Source of the DNA: Shewanella maritima
Lineage (GTDB): Bacteria > Pseudomonadota > Gammaproteobacteria > Enterobacterales > Shewanellaceae
Reading direction: 5' to 3'
NCBI RefSeq assembly: GCF_004295345.1
Contig: NZ_CP036200.1
Coordinates: forward strand, 2,882,001-2,946,000
Length of the DNA stretch: 64,000 nt
Shown: positions 9,689 through 18,746 of the stretch, in pieces
How positions within the stretch are numbered: position 1 is the stretch's first letter
How the letters are laid out: every line of letters starts with the position of its first letter
Made by a program: the position numbers and the translations under genes
The notes under the pieces: generated by a model
Databases searched by the model: none
Told to the model about the DNA's origin: nothing
What the model saw: the letters and a program-made list of their open reading frames with translations, nothing else

Positions 9689-9854
9689 TATGTTTAACTT
9701 AGCTAGGGCGCTGTTTATTTTGGTTAAAGGCGAAAATAAACAATCAATGGCGCCATTTTTGGGAAAACGCGTGCTGTTTTCAGCTATCGCCGTCATCTTG
9801 TTGCTTCTGGCGCTTGGGTTTGGTTTTATCGCACCTAACCCAAGACCTTATTAG
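9636..9854 (+). CDS. DUF2909 small two-helix membrane protein, opposite strand to the cox operon
   Basis: A 72-residue protein with two membrane helices (about residues 5-28 and 46-66) joined by a short basic loop. This is the pattern of the DUF2909 (twin transmembrane) family often found in cox clusters between coxC and surf1. The GTG start at 9636 has AAGGA six bases upstream. It is read against the operon, its 5' end overlaps the 5' end of surf1, and it ends 15 bp before the end of coxC. Its function is unknown. Position suggests a link to oxidase assembly, while its orientation means it needs its own promoter inside surf1. Confidence 0.82.
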   Translation: MTTPFIVKLVLVLLLIFIMFNLARALFILVKGENKQSMAPFLGKRVLFSAIAVILLLLALGFGFIAPNPRPY

Positions 9855-9869
9855 CTATTCACCACGTAT

Positions 9870-10745
9870 CTACAGCACGTAGACGAAGATAAATAGTCCT
9901 AGCCACACCACATCAACAAAGTGCCAGTACCAACTTCCCGCCTCGAAGGCGAACTGCTTGTCTGGGGTGAAGTGGCCTTTCAATACTCGCAAGAACAAAA
10001 TGAGTAAGAACAAGGTGCCCAAGGTCACGTGCATGCCGTGAAACCCGGTTAGCAAGAAGAAGGTATTGCCGTAAATACCCGACTCTAACGTCAGTCCCAT
10101 ATCATGATAGGCGTGGGTATACTCCAGCACCTGCAGGTATAAGAACACTGAGCCAAGAATAATGGTGATTGCGAGCCACACGATAAGTGGTGTGCGCTTC
10201 ATTTTCTCAAGACTTGTGTGGGCAAAGTGCAAAGTGACTGACGAGGTCACCAGAATGATGGTGTTAATTAGCGGCAAGCCGGTCCAAGGCATAGCCTCAG
10301 TTGTGGTGCCATCTGGAGTTTTAATCAGTGGCCACATCGCTTCGAATGTCGGCCACAGTACTTCGTGGGTCATGGCGTTATTTGATGCGCCGCCAAGCCA
10401 AGGGACTGAAATCATGCGCGCGTAAAACAGCGCGCCAAAGAACGCGCCAAAGAACATCACTTCTGAGAAGATAAACCAGCTCATGCCTTGACGAAATGAT
10501 CTATCCATTTGCGCTGAATATAGGCCAGCCATCGACTCGTCGATAACATTTTTAAACCAGCCAAATAGCATAAATATAATCACGCCAATACCGGCGATCA
10601 GGATATAGCCGCCTGAGCTTTGCTCAGTTGATAACTGTTGAATATAACTGCCTGCACCAAACGCGATTAAAAATAGCCCTATGGCGCCGACAATCGGCCA
10701 AATACTCTGGGCGGGTACATAATAGGTTTCATGTTTTGTTGTCAT
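9870..10745 (-). CDS. coxC: Cytochrome c oxidase subunit III
   Basis: Core subunit III (291 aa) of the aa3-type oxidase, a seven-helix membrane protein that stabilises the catalytic subunit. The C-terminal 'FEAGSWYWHFVDVVWLGLFIFVY' region and 'GFHGMHVTLGTLFLL' are diagnostic. An N-terminal helix pair precedes 'FIFSEVMFFGAFFGALFYARM'. It overlaps the end of ctaG by four bases (ATGA). Confidence 0.97.
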   Translation of the reverse strand: MTTKHETYYVPAQSIWPIVGAIGLFLIAFGAGSYIQQLSTEQSSGGYILIAGIGVIIFMLFGWFKNVIDESMAGLYSAQMDRSFRQGMSWFIFSEVMFFGAFFGALFYARMISVPWLGGASNNAMTHEVLWPTFEAMWPLIKTPDGTTTEAMPWTGLPLINTIILVTSSVTLHFAHTSLEKMKRTPLIVWLAITIILGSVFLYLQVLEYTHAYHDMGLTLESGIYGNTFFLLTGFHGMHVTLGTLFLLILFLRVLKGHFTPDKQFAFEAGSWYWHFVDVVWLGLFIFVYVL

Positions 10746-11305
10746 TTTGCTGCTCCTTGCTCTATCGCACTCACCACCTTTCCTGTGATGTCATAGAGGG
10801 TATAAGAGAGAGTCAATGTGGTGATGGACTCAGGAAGATCTGGGTCCACATAAAAAATCAGAGGTAACTCGGCGCTTGCTTGCGCGGCTAGTGGTTGCTG
10901 GTTAAAGCAAAAACATTCGGTTTTATTAAAGTAAGCCGCGCCTTGACCGGGTGACACAGATGGAATTGCTTGACCGACGGTGTCTTTAGCAGACTTATTG
11001 TGGGCGATGAATTTGGCGTGAGTAAGTTTGCCCGGATGTACCTCAATCCGATTAACTTGCGGAGTAAAGTCCCACGCCATGCCTGACTGTACATGTGCGA
11101 TAAACTCGACAGTGACAGTGCGGCTCTCATCGACAACCACAGCTTCATAAGTACTTGCCGTGCCTTGAGGTTTACCATTGATGCCTAGCGCATCACAAAG
11201 CACGTCATAAAGTGGCACCAACGCAAATCCAAAGCCGAACATACCCACTGAGCCAAGCACCAGTAGCGTGAGTAGTTTACGATTTGACTTTGGGCTTGCT
11301 GTCAT
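10742..11305 (-). CDS. ctaG: Cytochrome oxidase assembly protein CtaG (Cox11 family)
   Basis: Copper chaperone (187 aa) for the CuB centre of CoxA. It has an N-terminal anchor (about residues 10-30, 'LLTLLVLGSVGMFGFGFALVPLYD') and a periplasmic domain with the copper-binding Cys-Phe-Cys of 'YFNKTECFCFNQQPL', a Cox11 hallmark. Its start lies one base after the coxA stop, and it overlaps coxC by four bases, so it is tightly coupled to the structural genes. Confidence 0.96.
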   Translation of the reverse strand: MTASPKSNRKLLTLLVLGSVGMFGFGFALVPLYDVLCDALGINGKPQGTASTYEAVVVDESRTVTVEFIAHVQSGMAWDFTPQVNRIEVHPGKLTHAKFIAHNKSAKDTVGQAIPSVSPGQGAAYFNKTECFCFNQQPLAAQASAELPLIFYVDPDLPESITTLTLSYTLYDITGKVVSAIEQGAAK

Positions 11306-11306
11306 A

Positions 11307-12905
11307 TCATTTCACCTCTGGTGGAGTCGTGAACGAGTGATACGGTGCTGGGCTTGGGATTTCCCATTCAAGTCCTTCGGCACCTTCCCAAGGTTTTGCT
11401 GGTGCTTTCTCTCCGCCGCGTACGCACTTAATCACCACAGCTAAGAAAATCAGCTGCGACAGACCAAAGGCGAAGCCGCCAATCGATACGATTTGGTTAA
11501 CGTCTGCAAACTGAATAGCGTAATCAGGGATACGTCTTGGCATACCCGCAAGACCCAAGAAGTGCATTGGGAAGAACAGCACGTTGACCGAAATCACTGA
11601 GCACCAGAAATGCCAGCGCCCTAACGTCTCGCTGTACATGTGACCTGTCCATTTAGGTAGCCAGTAATAAGCGGCTGCCATAATGGAGAATACCGCGCCA
11701 GATACCAGTACATAGTGGAAGTGAGCCACTACAAAGTAGGTGTCATGATATTGAAAATCCGCTGGTGTAATTGCCAGCATCAGTCCTGAAAAGCCGCCAA
11801 TGGTAAACAGGATGATGAATGCCAGTGCAAATAACATAGGTGTTTCGAAGGTCATCGCGCCGCGCCACATGGTGGCTACCCAGTTAAATACCTTCACGCC
11901 AGTTGGCACTGCAATCAACATGGTGCAGTACATGAAAAATAGCTCAGCAAATACTGGCATACCTGTAGTGAACATGTGATGCGCCCAAACCAGGAATGAC
12001 AAGATTGCGATACTGGCGGTGGCGTAGACCATTGATGCGTAACCAAACAGCGGTTTGCGACAAAACGCTGGGACAATGGCTGAGATAATGCCAAAGGATG
12101 GCAGAATCATGATGTATACCTCTGGGTGACCAAAGAACCAGAAAATATGCTGGAACATTACTGGGTCACCGCCACCGGCAGCATCGAAGAAGCTGGTGGC
12201 GAAGTATTTATCGGTCAATACCATGGTGACAACACCGGCGAGGACAGGCATAACGGCAATAAGCAAGAATGCCGTGATTAACCAAGTCCACACAAACAGT
12301 GGCAGCTTCATCCAGGTCATGCCTGGAGCGCGCATATTGACGATGGTGACAATAACGTTAATTGCACCCATGATTGAACTGATACCCATAATATGCACAG
12401 AGAATACAAATAGTGCTGTGGTATCTGGACTATAGGTTGTCGACAGCGGTGCATAGAAGGTCCAGCCAAAGTTAGGTCCGCCGCCTTCCATAAATAGCGA
12501 GCCTATCAACAGAGAAAACGCGAATGGTAGGATCCAAAAACTCCAGTTGTTCATTCGCGGCAGCGCCATATCTGGCGCGCCAATCATCATGGGGATCAGC
12601 CAGTTTGCTAACCCTGTAAAGGCTGGCATCACTGCGCCAAATACCATGATGAGGCCATGAACCGTGGTCATCTGGTTGAAGAAGTTGGGGTCAACTAGTT
12701 GTAGACCTGGCTGGAATAGTTCGGCGCGAATAACCATCGCCATTGCGCCGCCAGTTAAAAACATTAAGAAACTAAACCACAGATAGAGTGAACCTATGTC
12801 TTTGTGGTTGGTGGTTAAAACCCAACGCATGAGCCCTTTTGGGGCGCCATGATGATCATCATGGTGTACATGGTCGGCAGTTTGTTCGTGTGTCATTGTG
12901 CTCAT
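11307..12905 (-). CDS. coxA: Cytochrome c oxidase subunit I
   Basis: Catalytic subunit (532 aa, twelve helices) that holds heme a and the heme a3-CuB centre and reduces oxygen while pumping protons. The 'FFGHPEVYIMILPSFG' motif carries a CuB histidine and the cross-linked tyrosine. With the E of GHPEVY it marks the A-type (A1) heme-copper oxidases, which use D and K proton channels. 'WAHHMFTTG' supplies the other two CuB histidines, and 'YFVVAHFHYVLVSG' holds the heme histidines. The His-rich N-terminus (TADHVHHDDHHGA) is an unusual addition. coxA follows coxB by 12 bp. Confidence 0.98.
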   Translation of the reverse strand: MSTMTHEQTADHVHHDDHHGAPKGLMRWVLTTNHKDIGSLYLWFSFLMFLTGGAMAMVIRAELFQPGLQLVDPNFFNQMTTVHGLIMVFGAVMPAFTGLANWLIPMMIGAPDMALPRMNNWSFWILPFAFSLLIGSLFMEGGGPNFGWTFYAPLSTTYSPDTTALFVFSVHIMGISSIMGAINVIVTIVNMRAPGMTWMKLPLFVWTWLITAFLLIAVMPVLAGVVTMVLTDKYFATSFFDAAGGGDPVMFQHIFWFFGHPEVYIMILPSFGIISAIVPAFCRKPLFGYASMVYATASIAILSFLVWAHHMFTTGMPVFAELFFMYCTMLIAVPTGVKVFNWVATMWRGAMTFETPMLFALAFIILFTIGGFSGLMLAITPADFQYHDTYFVVAHFHYVLVSGAVFSIMAAAYYWLPKWTGHMYSETLGRWHFWCSVISVNVLFFPMHFLGLAGMPRRIPDYAIQFADVNQIVSIGGFAFGLSQLIFLAVVIKCVRGGEKAPAKPWEGAEGLEWEIPSPAPYHSFTTPPEVK

Positions 12906-12917
12906 TGTTCCACTCTC

Positions 12918-14519
12918 CTACTGACCATGACTGTCAACGTCTTTCGCTTGCACGGTATCGCCTGAGTTATTACCCCAAGCGTTGCGCTCATAAGTCACTA
13001 CCGCAGCGATTTGTCTTGGCGTCAGTAATGCGCCAAACGCTTGCATTGCCGTGCCAGGAGCACCGTTTTTGACTACTTCAATATGACCGCTTACATCACC
13101 TTTGATGATAGGGCTGCCAATCAGAGATGGGAAAGCACCAGGAAGACCTGCGCCATTGGCTTGGTGACAGGCAACACAGCTTGCCATGTAAACTTGTTCA
13201 CCTTCACTCATTAGCTGTTCATGGGTGAGTTCGGAAAGGTCGGCTTCAACTGCCTGAGCAACTTCGCTGGCGATCTCTTGGACTTCACTAACCACAGTTT
13301 CAGCTGCTTGCTCTATGGTTTCGACAGCCGAGGTTGCGTCAGGTACCGCTTGGGTTGCTTCAGTTTCAGCGCTCGAGCTGGTGGCAGCTCCTGTAGTAAG
13401 GTTGCTAACATCGATCGCCTGCACTGAGTCGCCGCTGTTGTTGCCCCAGGCATTGCGCTCATAAGTGACGACAGCGGCAATTTGAGTTGCACTTAGCTGC
13501 TTATTGAATGCCTGCATAGCCGTGCCGGGTTTACCGTTAACTACGATATCAATGTGAGCTGACACATCGCCCTTAATCAGCGGACTGCCAATAAGTGATG
13601 GGAACACACCCGGAAGGCCAGCGCCGTTAGGTTGGTGACAAGCCGCGCAGCTCGCAAGGTAAACCTGCTCGCCTTGAGCCATCAGCTCTTCCATCGACAA
13701 GGTCTTATTAAGCGATGCGGCGGCTTCTACTTCGGCCTGTTTAGCTGCTAGTTTTTGGTCAGCTAACCAAGCATCAAATTCAGCTTCTGGTAATACTTCA
13801 ACCACCACCGGCATAAAGCCGTGGTCTTTACCACATAGCTCGGCGCATTGCCCGCGGTAAGTGCCAGGCTTATCAACCTTGGTCCAGGCTTCATTAATAA
13901 ATCCTGGGTTAGCATCTTTTTTAACGGCAAATGCGGGTACCCACCAGGAGTGAATCACATCATCTGAAGTCATTAAAAAGCGCACTTTACGATTGGTAGG
14001 GATGACTAGAGGTTTATCTACTTCCAGTAGGTAGGTATCGGTTTTGGTGGCGTCGCCCTCGATTTGATCTCTTGGGGTCGATAGTACGCTGAAAAACTCG
14101 ACGTCTTCATTGAAGTAGCTGTAATGCCACTTCCATTGTGAACCCGTTACCTTAATCGTTAAGTCAGCATTCGATGGGTCTTCCATGGCGATCAAAGTTT
14201 TGGTCGCTGGAATAGCCATACCGATAAGGATAAGGAAAGGGATAACCGTCCATATCACCTCAACTTTGGTGCTATGGTGAAATTTAGCGGGTTCAACGCC
14301 TTTTGATTTGCGGTGGAATATCATGGAGTAAATCATTACTCCAAACACCAAAAAACCAATGGCGCAGCAAATATACAAAATGATCATGTGTAGGTCATAC
14401 ACTTGACCACTAATATTAGTGACACCTTGGGTCATGTTTAGGGGCATTTCGCTTGCCCCAAGGCGCGGTGCTACTACAACTAGTAACCCCAATAGCGCAC
14501 AATACAACCATTGCTTCAC
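12918..14519 (-). CDS. coxB: Cytochrome c oxidase subunit II with two fused cytochrome c domains
   Basis: Electron entry subunit (533 aa). After a signal sequence come two membrane helices (about 42-66 and 88-110) and a CuA domain with His190, Cys225, Cys229, His233 and Met236 as ligands. Unlike a plain CoxB it continues into two class I cytochrome c domains. Their heme sites are Cys291-Ala-Ala-Cys-His295 and Cys448-Val-Ala-Cys-His452, joined by an Ala/Glu/Thr-rich linker (about 375-430). Residues 274-370 and 431-527 align without gaps and are identical at 74 of 97 positions by hand count, which indicates a recent internal duplication. The oxidase is therefore a caa3 type with an extra heme. 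It is the first gene of the operon. Confidence 0.96.
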   Translation of the reverse strand: MKQWLYCALLGLLVVVAPRLGASEMPLNMTQGVTNISGQVYDLHMIILYICCAIGFLVFGVMIYSMIFHRKSKGVEPAKFHHSTKVEVIWTVIPFLILIGMAIPATKTLIAMEDPSNADLTIKVTGSQWKWHYSYFNEDVEFFSVLSTPRDQIEGDATKTDTYLLEVDKPLVIPTNRKVRFLMTSDDVIHSWWVPAFAVKKDANPGFINEAWTKVDKPGTYRGQCAELCGKDHGFMPVVVEVLPEAEFDAWLADQKLAAKQAEVEAAASLNKTLSMEELMAQGEQVYLASCAACHQPNGAGLPGVFPSLIGSPLIKGDVSAHIDIVVNGKPGTAMQAFNKQLSATQIAAVVTYERNAWGNNSGDSVQAIDVSNLTTGAATSSSAETEATQAVPDATSAVETIEQAAETVVSEVQEIASEVAQAVEADLSELTHEQLMSEGEQVYMASCVACHQANGAGLPGAFPSLIGSPIIKGDVSGHIEVVKNGAPGTAMQAFGALLTPRQIAAVVTYERNAWGNNSGDTVQAKDVDSHGQ

Positions 14520-14846
14520 AAGACTTCTCCTCTGCCAATTGCGAATAGCAACTACAAAGAAGAGTCACACAGTAAGTCTCTGCTCTATGCAAACTCTTCG
14601 GTTCCCAAAAAAGCTTGATGACTTCAAAGTATCGATGGCGGTGAGAATACTTCGATGCTAATAAGCACTATGGCTTGGTTAGCATTACTGCTGCACGACT
14701 ACGGGTGTTTACCGCTCGAGATACCTACGACTGAATTTATCAACTCTGATTTGACGTGTTCCAATCTATGTGGATTCACGTTTTTTATATTCAGATGGCG
14801 CGTAAAAATCAGCCACCTTGATTTAACATTACTTGCAGTTTAAATA

Positions 14847-14860
14847 TTGATCAAGATCAC
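14847..14860. promoter_or_regulatory. Candidate FNR/EtrA-type operator upstream of coxB
   Basis: TTGATCAAGATCAC matches the FNR-family consensus TTGAT-N4-ATCAA at 9 of 10 defined positions. It lies 328 bases upstream of the coxB start and about 55 bases beyond the sulA terminator. An anaerobic regulator acting on an aerobic oxidase operon would be sensible, but the distance is large and a single match of this kind can occur by chance. Confidence 0.4.
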
Positions 14861-14900
14861 TTTTGTCGGTAATAGCTTGAAAAATGGCTTAAAAAAAGCA

Positions 14901-14930
14901 ACAAAAAGCCCTGCAACTGTGGCAGGGCTT
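14901..14930 (-). terminator. Terminator of lexA-sulA
   Basis: A 9-bp GC-rich stem (14906-14914 with 14922-14930) with a seven-base loop is followed on the minus strand by a T-rich tail. It lies just after sulA. Confidence 0.85.
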
Positions 14931-14952
14931 GAGTTCTATTCGCAATAAAAAA

Positions 14953-15471
14953 TTAATGAATTGCTGCGAAATTATTCATTTTGCCAGTGATACTTGCTGG
15001 GTTAACAGCTTGATTAGCATGTTCGCTTGCTTGTTGCTCCTGGATAACTAGACCAAGCGCGCGAGCACTTTTTGCTACCAGTTGCAGACGGCGACTGTCG
15101 CGGTCATCTAGATTGCTGGTCCAGCTAACGACCGCGCTAGATGTACCACTGGTAAGGGCTTTTTCAGTGGCCCAGAGGGTTTCAATTTCATCTTTTGCAT
15201 GCACCAACAATACCCGGTCAGTGCGGACGCCTGCGTTAGCAAGCAGTTGTTTGTAGCTAATATGTGGAGGATTGATAAGTACAATCCAGCGACCTTGAAA
15301 ACTCAGCGTAGCAAGTTGTGGTGCAAGGGCTTTTAGCTCCTGCTCACCTTGAGTGTTTGAGCGCACAGTATTAATGCTAGGTTGTACTTGAAGATCGGTG
15401 CAGCTTGTTGAGCTATCAGTCCACATACCAGGGTGGCGAGGTGAATTTCCCATTAAGTTATTCATGACCAA
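14953..15471 (-). CDS. sulA: SOS cell division inhibitor SulA
   Basis: A 172-residue protein of the SulA family, which binds FtsZ to delay division after DNA damage. The '[25 protein letters not shown]' and '[19 protein letters not shown]' segments match the family core, related to the RecA-like SulA fold. It overlaps the 3' end of lexA by 10 bases and so is expressed from the LexA-controlled promoter. The lexA-sulA pairing is known outside the enterics, where sulA is usually separate. The first Met is taken; MNNLM two codons later is an alternative. Confidence 0.9.
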   Translation of the reverse strand: MVMNNLMGNSPRHPGMWTDSSTSCTDLQVQPSINTVRSNTQGEQELKALAPQLATLSFQGRWIVLINPPHISYKQLLANAGVRTDRVLLVHAKDEIETLWATEKALTSGTSSAVVSWTSNLDDRDSRRLQLVAKSARALGLVIQEQQASEHANQAVNPASITGKMNNFAAIH

Positions 15472-16079
15472 TCTCCATTTCTAATCACACCAACCGCTAA
15501 GCCTTCGATGGTTAAGCTCTCACAGGTTAAGTCGACCTTGATTGGAGAGTAGTCTTCATTCTCAGCATGTAGCAGTACTGTATTACCTTTCTTTTCAAAA
15601 CGTTTTACTGTGACATCATCTTCAACACGAGCGACAACCACTTGACCATTTCTTGCTTGTTGCATCTTATGCACCGCAAGTAAGTCGCCTTCTAAAATAC
15701 CAATGTCTTTCATACTGTCGCCGCGCACGCGTAGTAAAAAGTCAGCAGAAGGTTTAAACATATCTGGGTCAACTTGGTAATGCTGTTCAACATGTTCCTG
15801 CGCCAAAATCGGTTCCCCCGCAGCAACTTGACCAATTAACGGCAGACCATCGTTTTGCGCTTCTTCGTCTTGAGGGAGGCGAATACCGCGAGATGTACCA
15901 GGCATGATTTCAATACAGCCTTTACGAGCTAACGCTTTTAAGTGCTCCTCAGCAGCGTTGGCACTTTTAAACCCAAGACGCTTGGCAATCTCTGCACGAG
16001 TAGGTGGCATGCCAGTTTCTGCAATATTGGTTTTAATTAGCTCTAAAATTTCTGCTTGGCGCGGCGTTAATGGTCTCAT
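15462..16079 (-). CDS. lexA: SOS repressor LexA
   Basis: Transcriptional repressor and self-cleaving protease (205 aa) of the SOS regulon. The N-terminal winged helix-turn-helix runs over about residues 1-70 ('[26 protein letters not shown]'). The cleavage site is Ala87-Gly88, and the catalytic pair is Ser122 (GDSM) and Lys159. Two LexA boxes lie directly upstream, giving autoregulation. The gene is co-transcribed with sulA. Confidence 0.98.
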   Translation of the reverse strand: MRPLTPRQAEILELIKTNIAETGMPPTRAEIAKRLGFKSANAAEEHLKALARKGCIEIMPGTSRGIRLPQDEEAQNDGLPLIGQVAAGEPILAQEHVEQHYQVDPDMFKPSADFLLRVRGDSMKDIGILEGDLLAVHKMQQARNGQVVVARVEDDVTVKRFEKKGNTVLLHAENEDYSPIKVDLTCESLTIEGLAVGVIRNGDWS

Positions 16080-16087
16080 GTTGAATC

Positions 16088-16103
16088 CTGTTTTTTTATA
16101 CAG
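16088..16103. promoter_or_regulatory. LexA (SOS) box 1
   Basis: CTG-N10-CAG palindrome (CTGTTTTTTTATACAG) nine bases upstream of the lexA start. Its AT-rich core fits the gammaproteobacterial LexA consensus. Confidence 0.85.
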
Positions 16104-16106
16104 TGA

Positions 16107-16122
16107 CTGTCATTATATACAG
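16107..16122. promoter_or_regulatory. LexA (SOS) box 2
   Basis: Second CTG-N10-CAG box (CTGTCATTATATACAG), three bases from box 1. It overlaps the -10 element of the lexA promoter, so bound LexA would block RNA polymerase. Confidence 0.88.
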
Positions 16123-16139
16123 TGTTTGGGTTCGTGCAA
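16112..16139 (-). promoter_or_regulatory. lexA promoter
   Basis: On the minus strand a -35 TTGCAC (16134-16139) is spaced 16 bases from a perfect -10 TATAAT (16112-16117). The -10 lies inside LexA box 2. Confidence 0.8.
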
Positions 16140-16320
16140 GTATTAACCAATATTATTTTTTCGAAAGGCTATTAGTGAGTTAGCGAACTCTGAGTCAGTG
16201 TGCTCTGAAAACTACTGTGTGCTGGTGGTTTGATTAACGATTGATAACTCATAGTGTTAGCCGACGATATTCTGTTATCCTATGCGGCATTATTTGTCCG
16301 TAGAATTCATAATCACAACT

Positions 16321-18741
16321 ATGTCAAAACCAGATTCGCTAGTATTACGCGCGTTGCGCTGGGTTCAAAAGTGGATGGTACACACGATTGTTGTTCCTGA
16401 AGATCCTTTTGATGACTTAAATCTCGATAAAGATAAGCCCATTGTTTACGTGATGAAGACGGAGTCGATTAGCGACACCGCTGCATTAAGTGAAATCACC
16501 TCAGGCTTTGGTATGCCAAGCCCCTATGAGCCGCTAGAAATTGACGGTTTGACGGTGCCTAGGATTGTTTGCCTTGAAGGACGTAAGCCGATTTTTGGTC
16601 GCCGAGAAAGTGGTGACAAGTTCCTGAGCTATTTTACCAATCTGTTAACTGTGCACCGCCAGCGTCCTGAATTAGATATTCAGCTGGTGCCAGTGAGCCT
16701 GTATTGGGGGCGTACGCCGGGCAAAGAAGATGACACCATGAAAGCGGCAGTACTAGAGCGTCAGAGTCCAACCTGGTTACGCAAGTGGCTGATGATTATG
16801 TTTTTAGGTCGTCATAACTTCGTGCAGTTCTCAAATGCTGTATCACTTAGATTTATGGCAGATGAGCATGGCAGTGATAAAGCCATCGCGCAAAAGCTTA
16901 CCCGTGTTGCTCGGGTACACTTTGGTCGTCAACGCAAGGTGATGACCGGGCCACAGCTGCCAAATCGTAACTCATTGTTTGACTCATTACTGAAGTCTGA
17001 AGCGGTACAAAAAGCGATTAAGGAAGAGGCTGCCAACAAGAAAGTATCAGAGGAGAAGGCAAAGGAAACTGCGGTTAAATATATTGATGAGATAGCGGCA
17101 GATTATTCAGACAGTTTAATTCGTATCGCTGAGCGCTTTTTAACCTGGCTGTGGAATAAGCTCTACAGTGGCATTAAAATTCGCGGCGCTGAGCAAGTTC
17201 GCCAATTACACCATGACGGCCACGAGATTGTGTATGTACCTTGTCACCGCAGCCACATGGACTACTTGCTGCTGTCGTACATCCTTTACTATCAAGGTAT
17301 GGTACCGCCGCATATTGCTGCAGGTATTAACCTTAACTTCTGGCCAGCAGGACCTATGTTCCGCCGCGGCGGCGCCTTCTTCATTCGCCGCAGCTTTAAC
17401 GGAAACAAGTTATACACCGCAGTATTTCGTGAGTATTTAGATCAGCTGTTTACCAAGGGCTACTCTGTAGAGTACTTCACCGAAGGTGGTCGTTCACGCA
17501 CCGGGCGCTTGCTAGCACCAAAAACCGGTATGTTGGCGATGACAGTTAACAGTGTGCTGCGCGGCATTGAAAGACCTGTCACGCTAGTACCAGTTTATCT
17601 GGGTTACGACCACGTGATGGAAGTGGCGACTTATCATAAAGAGCTAAGCGGCAAGAAGAAAAAGAAAGAGTCGGTTTGGCAAGTATTCGGCATTATCCGC
17701 AAACTGGGTAACTTTGGCCATGGCTATGTTAACTTCGGTGAGCCAATTAACCTGCAAAATTTCTTAACTCAGCAATCACCTGATTGGCGCGAAGAAATGG
17801 CAAAAGATAAAGAGCAAAAGCCAAGCTGGTTAACACCAGCCGTCAATGATTTAGCCAATCGCGTGATGACCAATATTAACGGCGCCGCGGCGGTTTCTGC
17901 CGTCACTTTAGGTAGTCTAGCGTTACTGGCGACTGAGCAAAATGCACTAGAGCGCAGCCAGCTAGAGAAGCAGTTAAATCTTTATCTCAATCTACTCAAC
18001 AAGGTGCCATACACAGGCTACACCTCTGTGGTGGACGGTGATGGCGCTTCGGTTATCGACCAAGGATTAGCGCTGAATAAGTTTGTCTCTGAAAAAGACA
18101 CCATGGGTGAGATTATCTCACTTGATGAGCAAACAAGTATCACCATGAGCTACTATCGCAACAACATCATTCACCTGTTGATTGTGCCTTCACTTATCGC
18201 CAGTTGCCTGGTTTATATCGAAAATTGTAAGCGTGAGCAAATAAAAGCGATTGTGGCGGATTTATATCCGCTATTGAAAGCTGAGCTGTTTATGAATATC
18301 GATGATCTTGATGCTTACATTGATAACATTTTGGCGCTAATGACAGCAGAGCAGTTAATAGATGGCACAGAGCTGTTTAAAGTCAATGAGGCACACGTCA
18401 CACAGTTAAACCTGCTTGCTGAAACTGTCAGCGAAACCATGCAACGTTACGCAATCATTTTCAATTTGCTTGCCATTAAACCTGATCTTGAGCGCAGTGA
18501 ACTCGAAAGCGACAGCTACCAACTTGCGCAGCGTTTAGGTAAGTTACATGGGGTAACGGCACCTGAATTCTATGACAAGAAATTGTACAACACCCTAAGC
18601 GTGAAGCTTAAAGATCTTGGTTATTTGAGTGCAGAGCAAGCTAATGAAGATGTGATTCGAATTCGTGAGCATGTCAATCAATTACAGCGCTCATCGGTAA
18701 AACAAACAATTGTAGACAGCGTTGCTGCGGAGCACGGTTAA
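16321..18741 (+). CDS. plsB: Glycerol-3-phosphate 1-O-acyltransferase PlsB
   Basis: Inner-membrane enzyme (806 aa; E. coli PlsB has 807) that makes lysophosphatidic acid, the first committed step of phospholipid synthesis. The catalytic HX4D motif is His309 to Asp314 (CHRSHMD). Further acyltransferase motifs follow: 'GAFFIRRSF', '[13 protein letters not shown]' and '[11 protein letters not shown]'. I use the ATG at 16321, which gives the usual N-terminus and length, rather than an upstream in-frame ATG at 16282. It stands divergent to lexA, as plsB does in enterics, and is followed after five bases by a transporter gene. Confidence 0.97.
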   Translation: MSKPDSLVLRALRWVQKWMVHTIVVPEDPFDDLNLDKDKPIVYVMKTESISDTAALSEITSGFGMPSPYEPLEIDGLTVPRIVCLEGRKPIFGRRESGDKFLSYFTNLLTVHRQRPELDIQLVPVSLYWGRTPGKEDDTMKAAVLERQSPTWLRKWLMIMFLGRHNFVQFSNAVSLRFMADEHGSDKAIAQKLTRVARVHFGRQRKVMTGPQLPNRNSLFDSLLKSEAVQKAIKEEAANKKVSEEKAKETAVKYIDEIAADYSDSLIRIAERFLTWLWNKLYSGIKIRGAEQVRQLHHDGHEIVYVPCHRSHMDYLLLSYILYYQGMVPPHIAAGINLNFWPAGPMFRRGGAFFIRRSFNGNKLYTAVFREYLDQLFTKGYSVEYFTEGGRSRTGRLLAPKTGMLAMTVNSVLRGIERPVTLVPVYLGYDHVMEVATYHKELSGKKKKKESVWQVFGIIRKLGNFGHGYVNFGEPINLQNFLTQQSPDWREEMAKDKEQKPSWLTPAVNDLANRVMTNINGAAAVSAVTLGSLALLATEQNALERSQLEKQLNLYLNLLNKVPYTGYTSVVDGDGASVIDQGLALNKFVSEKDTMGEIISLDEQTSITMSYYRNNIIHLLIVPSLIASCLVYIENCKREQIKAIVADLYPLLKAELFMNIDDLDAYIDNILALMTAEQLIDGTELFKVNEAHVTQLNLLAETVSETMQRYAIIFNLLAIKPDLERSELESDSYQLAQRLGKLHGVTAPEFYDKKLYNTLSVKLKDLGYLSAEQANEDVIRIREHVNQLQRSSVKQTIVDSVAAEHG

Positions 18742-18746
18742 ACTCA

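Larger units (their letters stand above)
14520..14952. other. Intergenic region between the cox operon and sulA
   Basis: This 433-base gap holds the promoter region of the cox operon (read leftwards) and the terminator of lexA-sulA. An FNR-like site lies at 14847-14860. A 62-codon frame on the plus strand (14655-14843) has no ribosome site or recognisable product and is not called. I see no clear sigma-70 promoter for coxB. Confidence 0.6.

Noticed and set aside
9689..9796. N-terminal extension of SURF1
   Set aside because: The extra residues do not match the family and the stretch is the coding region of DUF2909 on the other strand.
14655..14843. 62-codon plus-strand frame between coxB and sulA
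   Set aside because: No ribosome site, no recognisable family and an odd composition; it lies in the promoter region of the cox operon.
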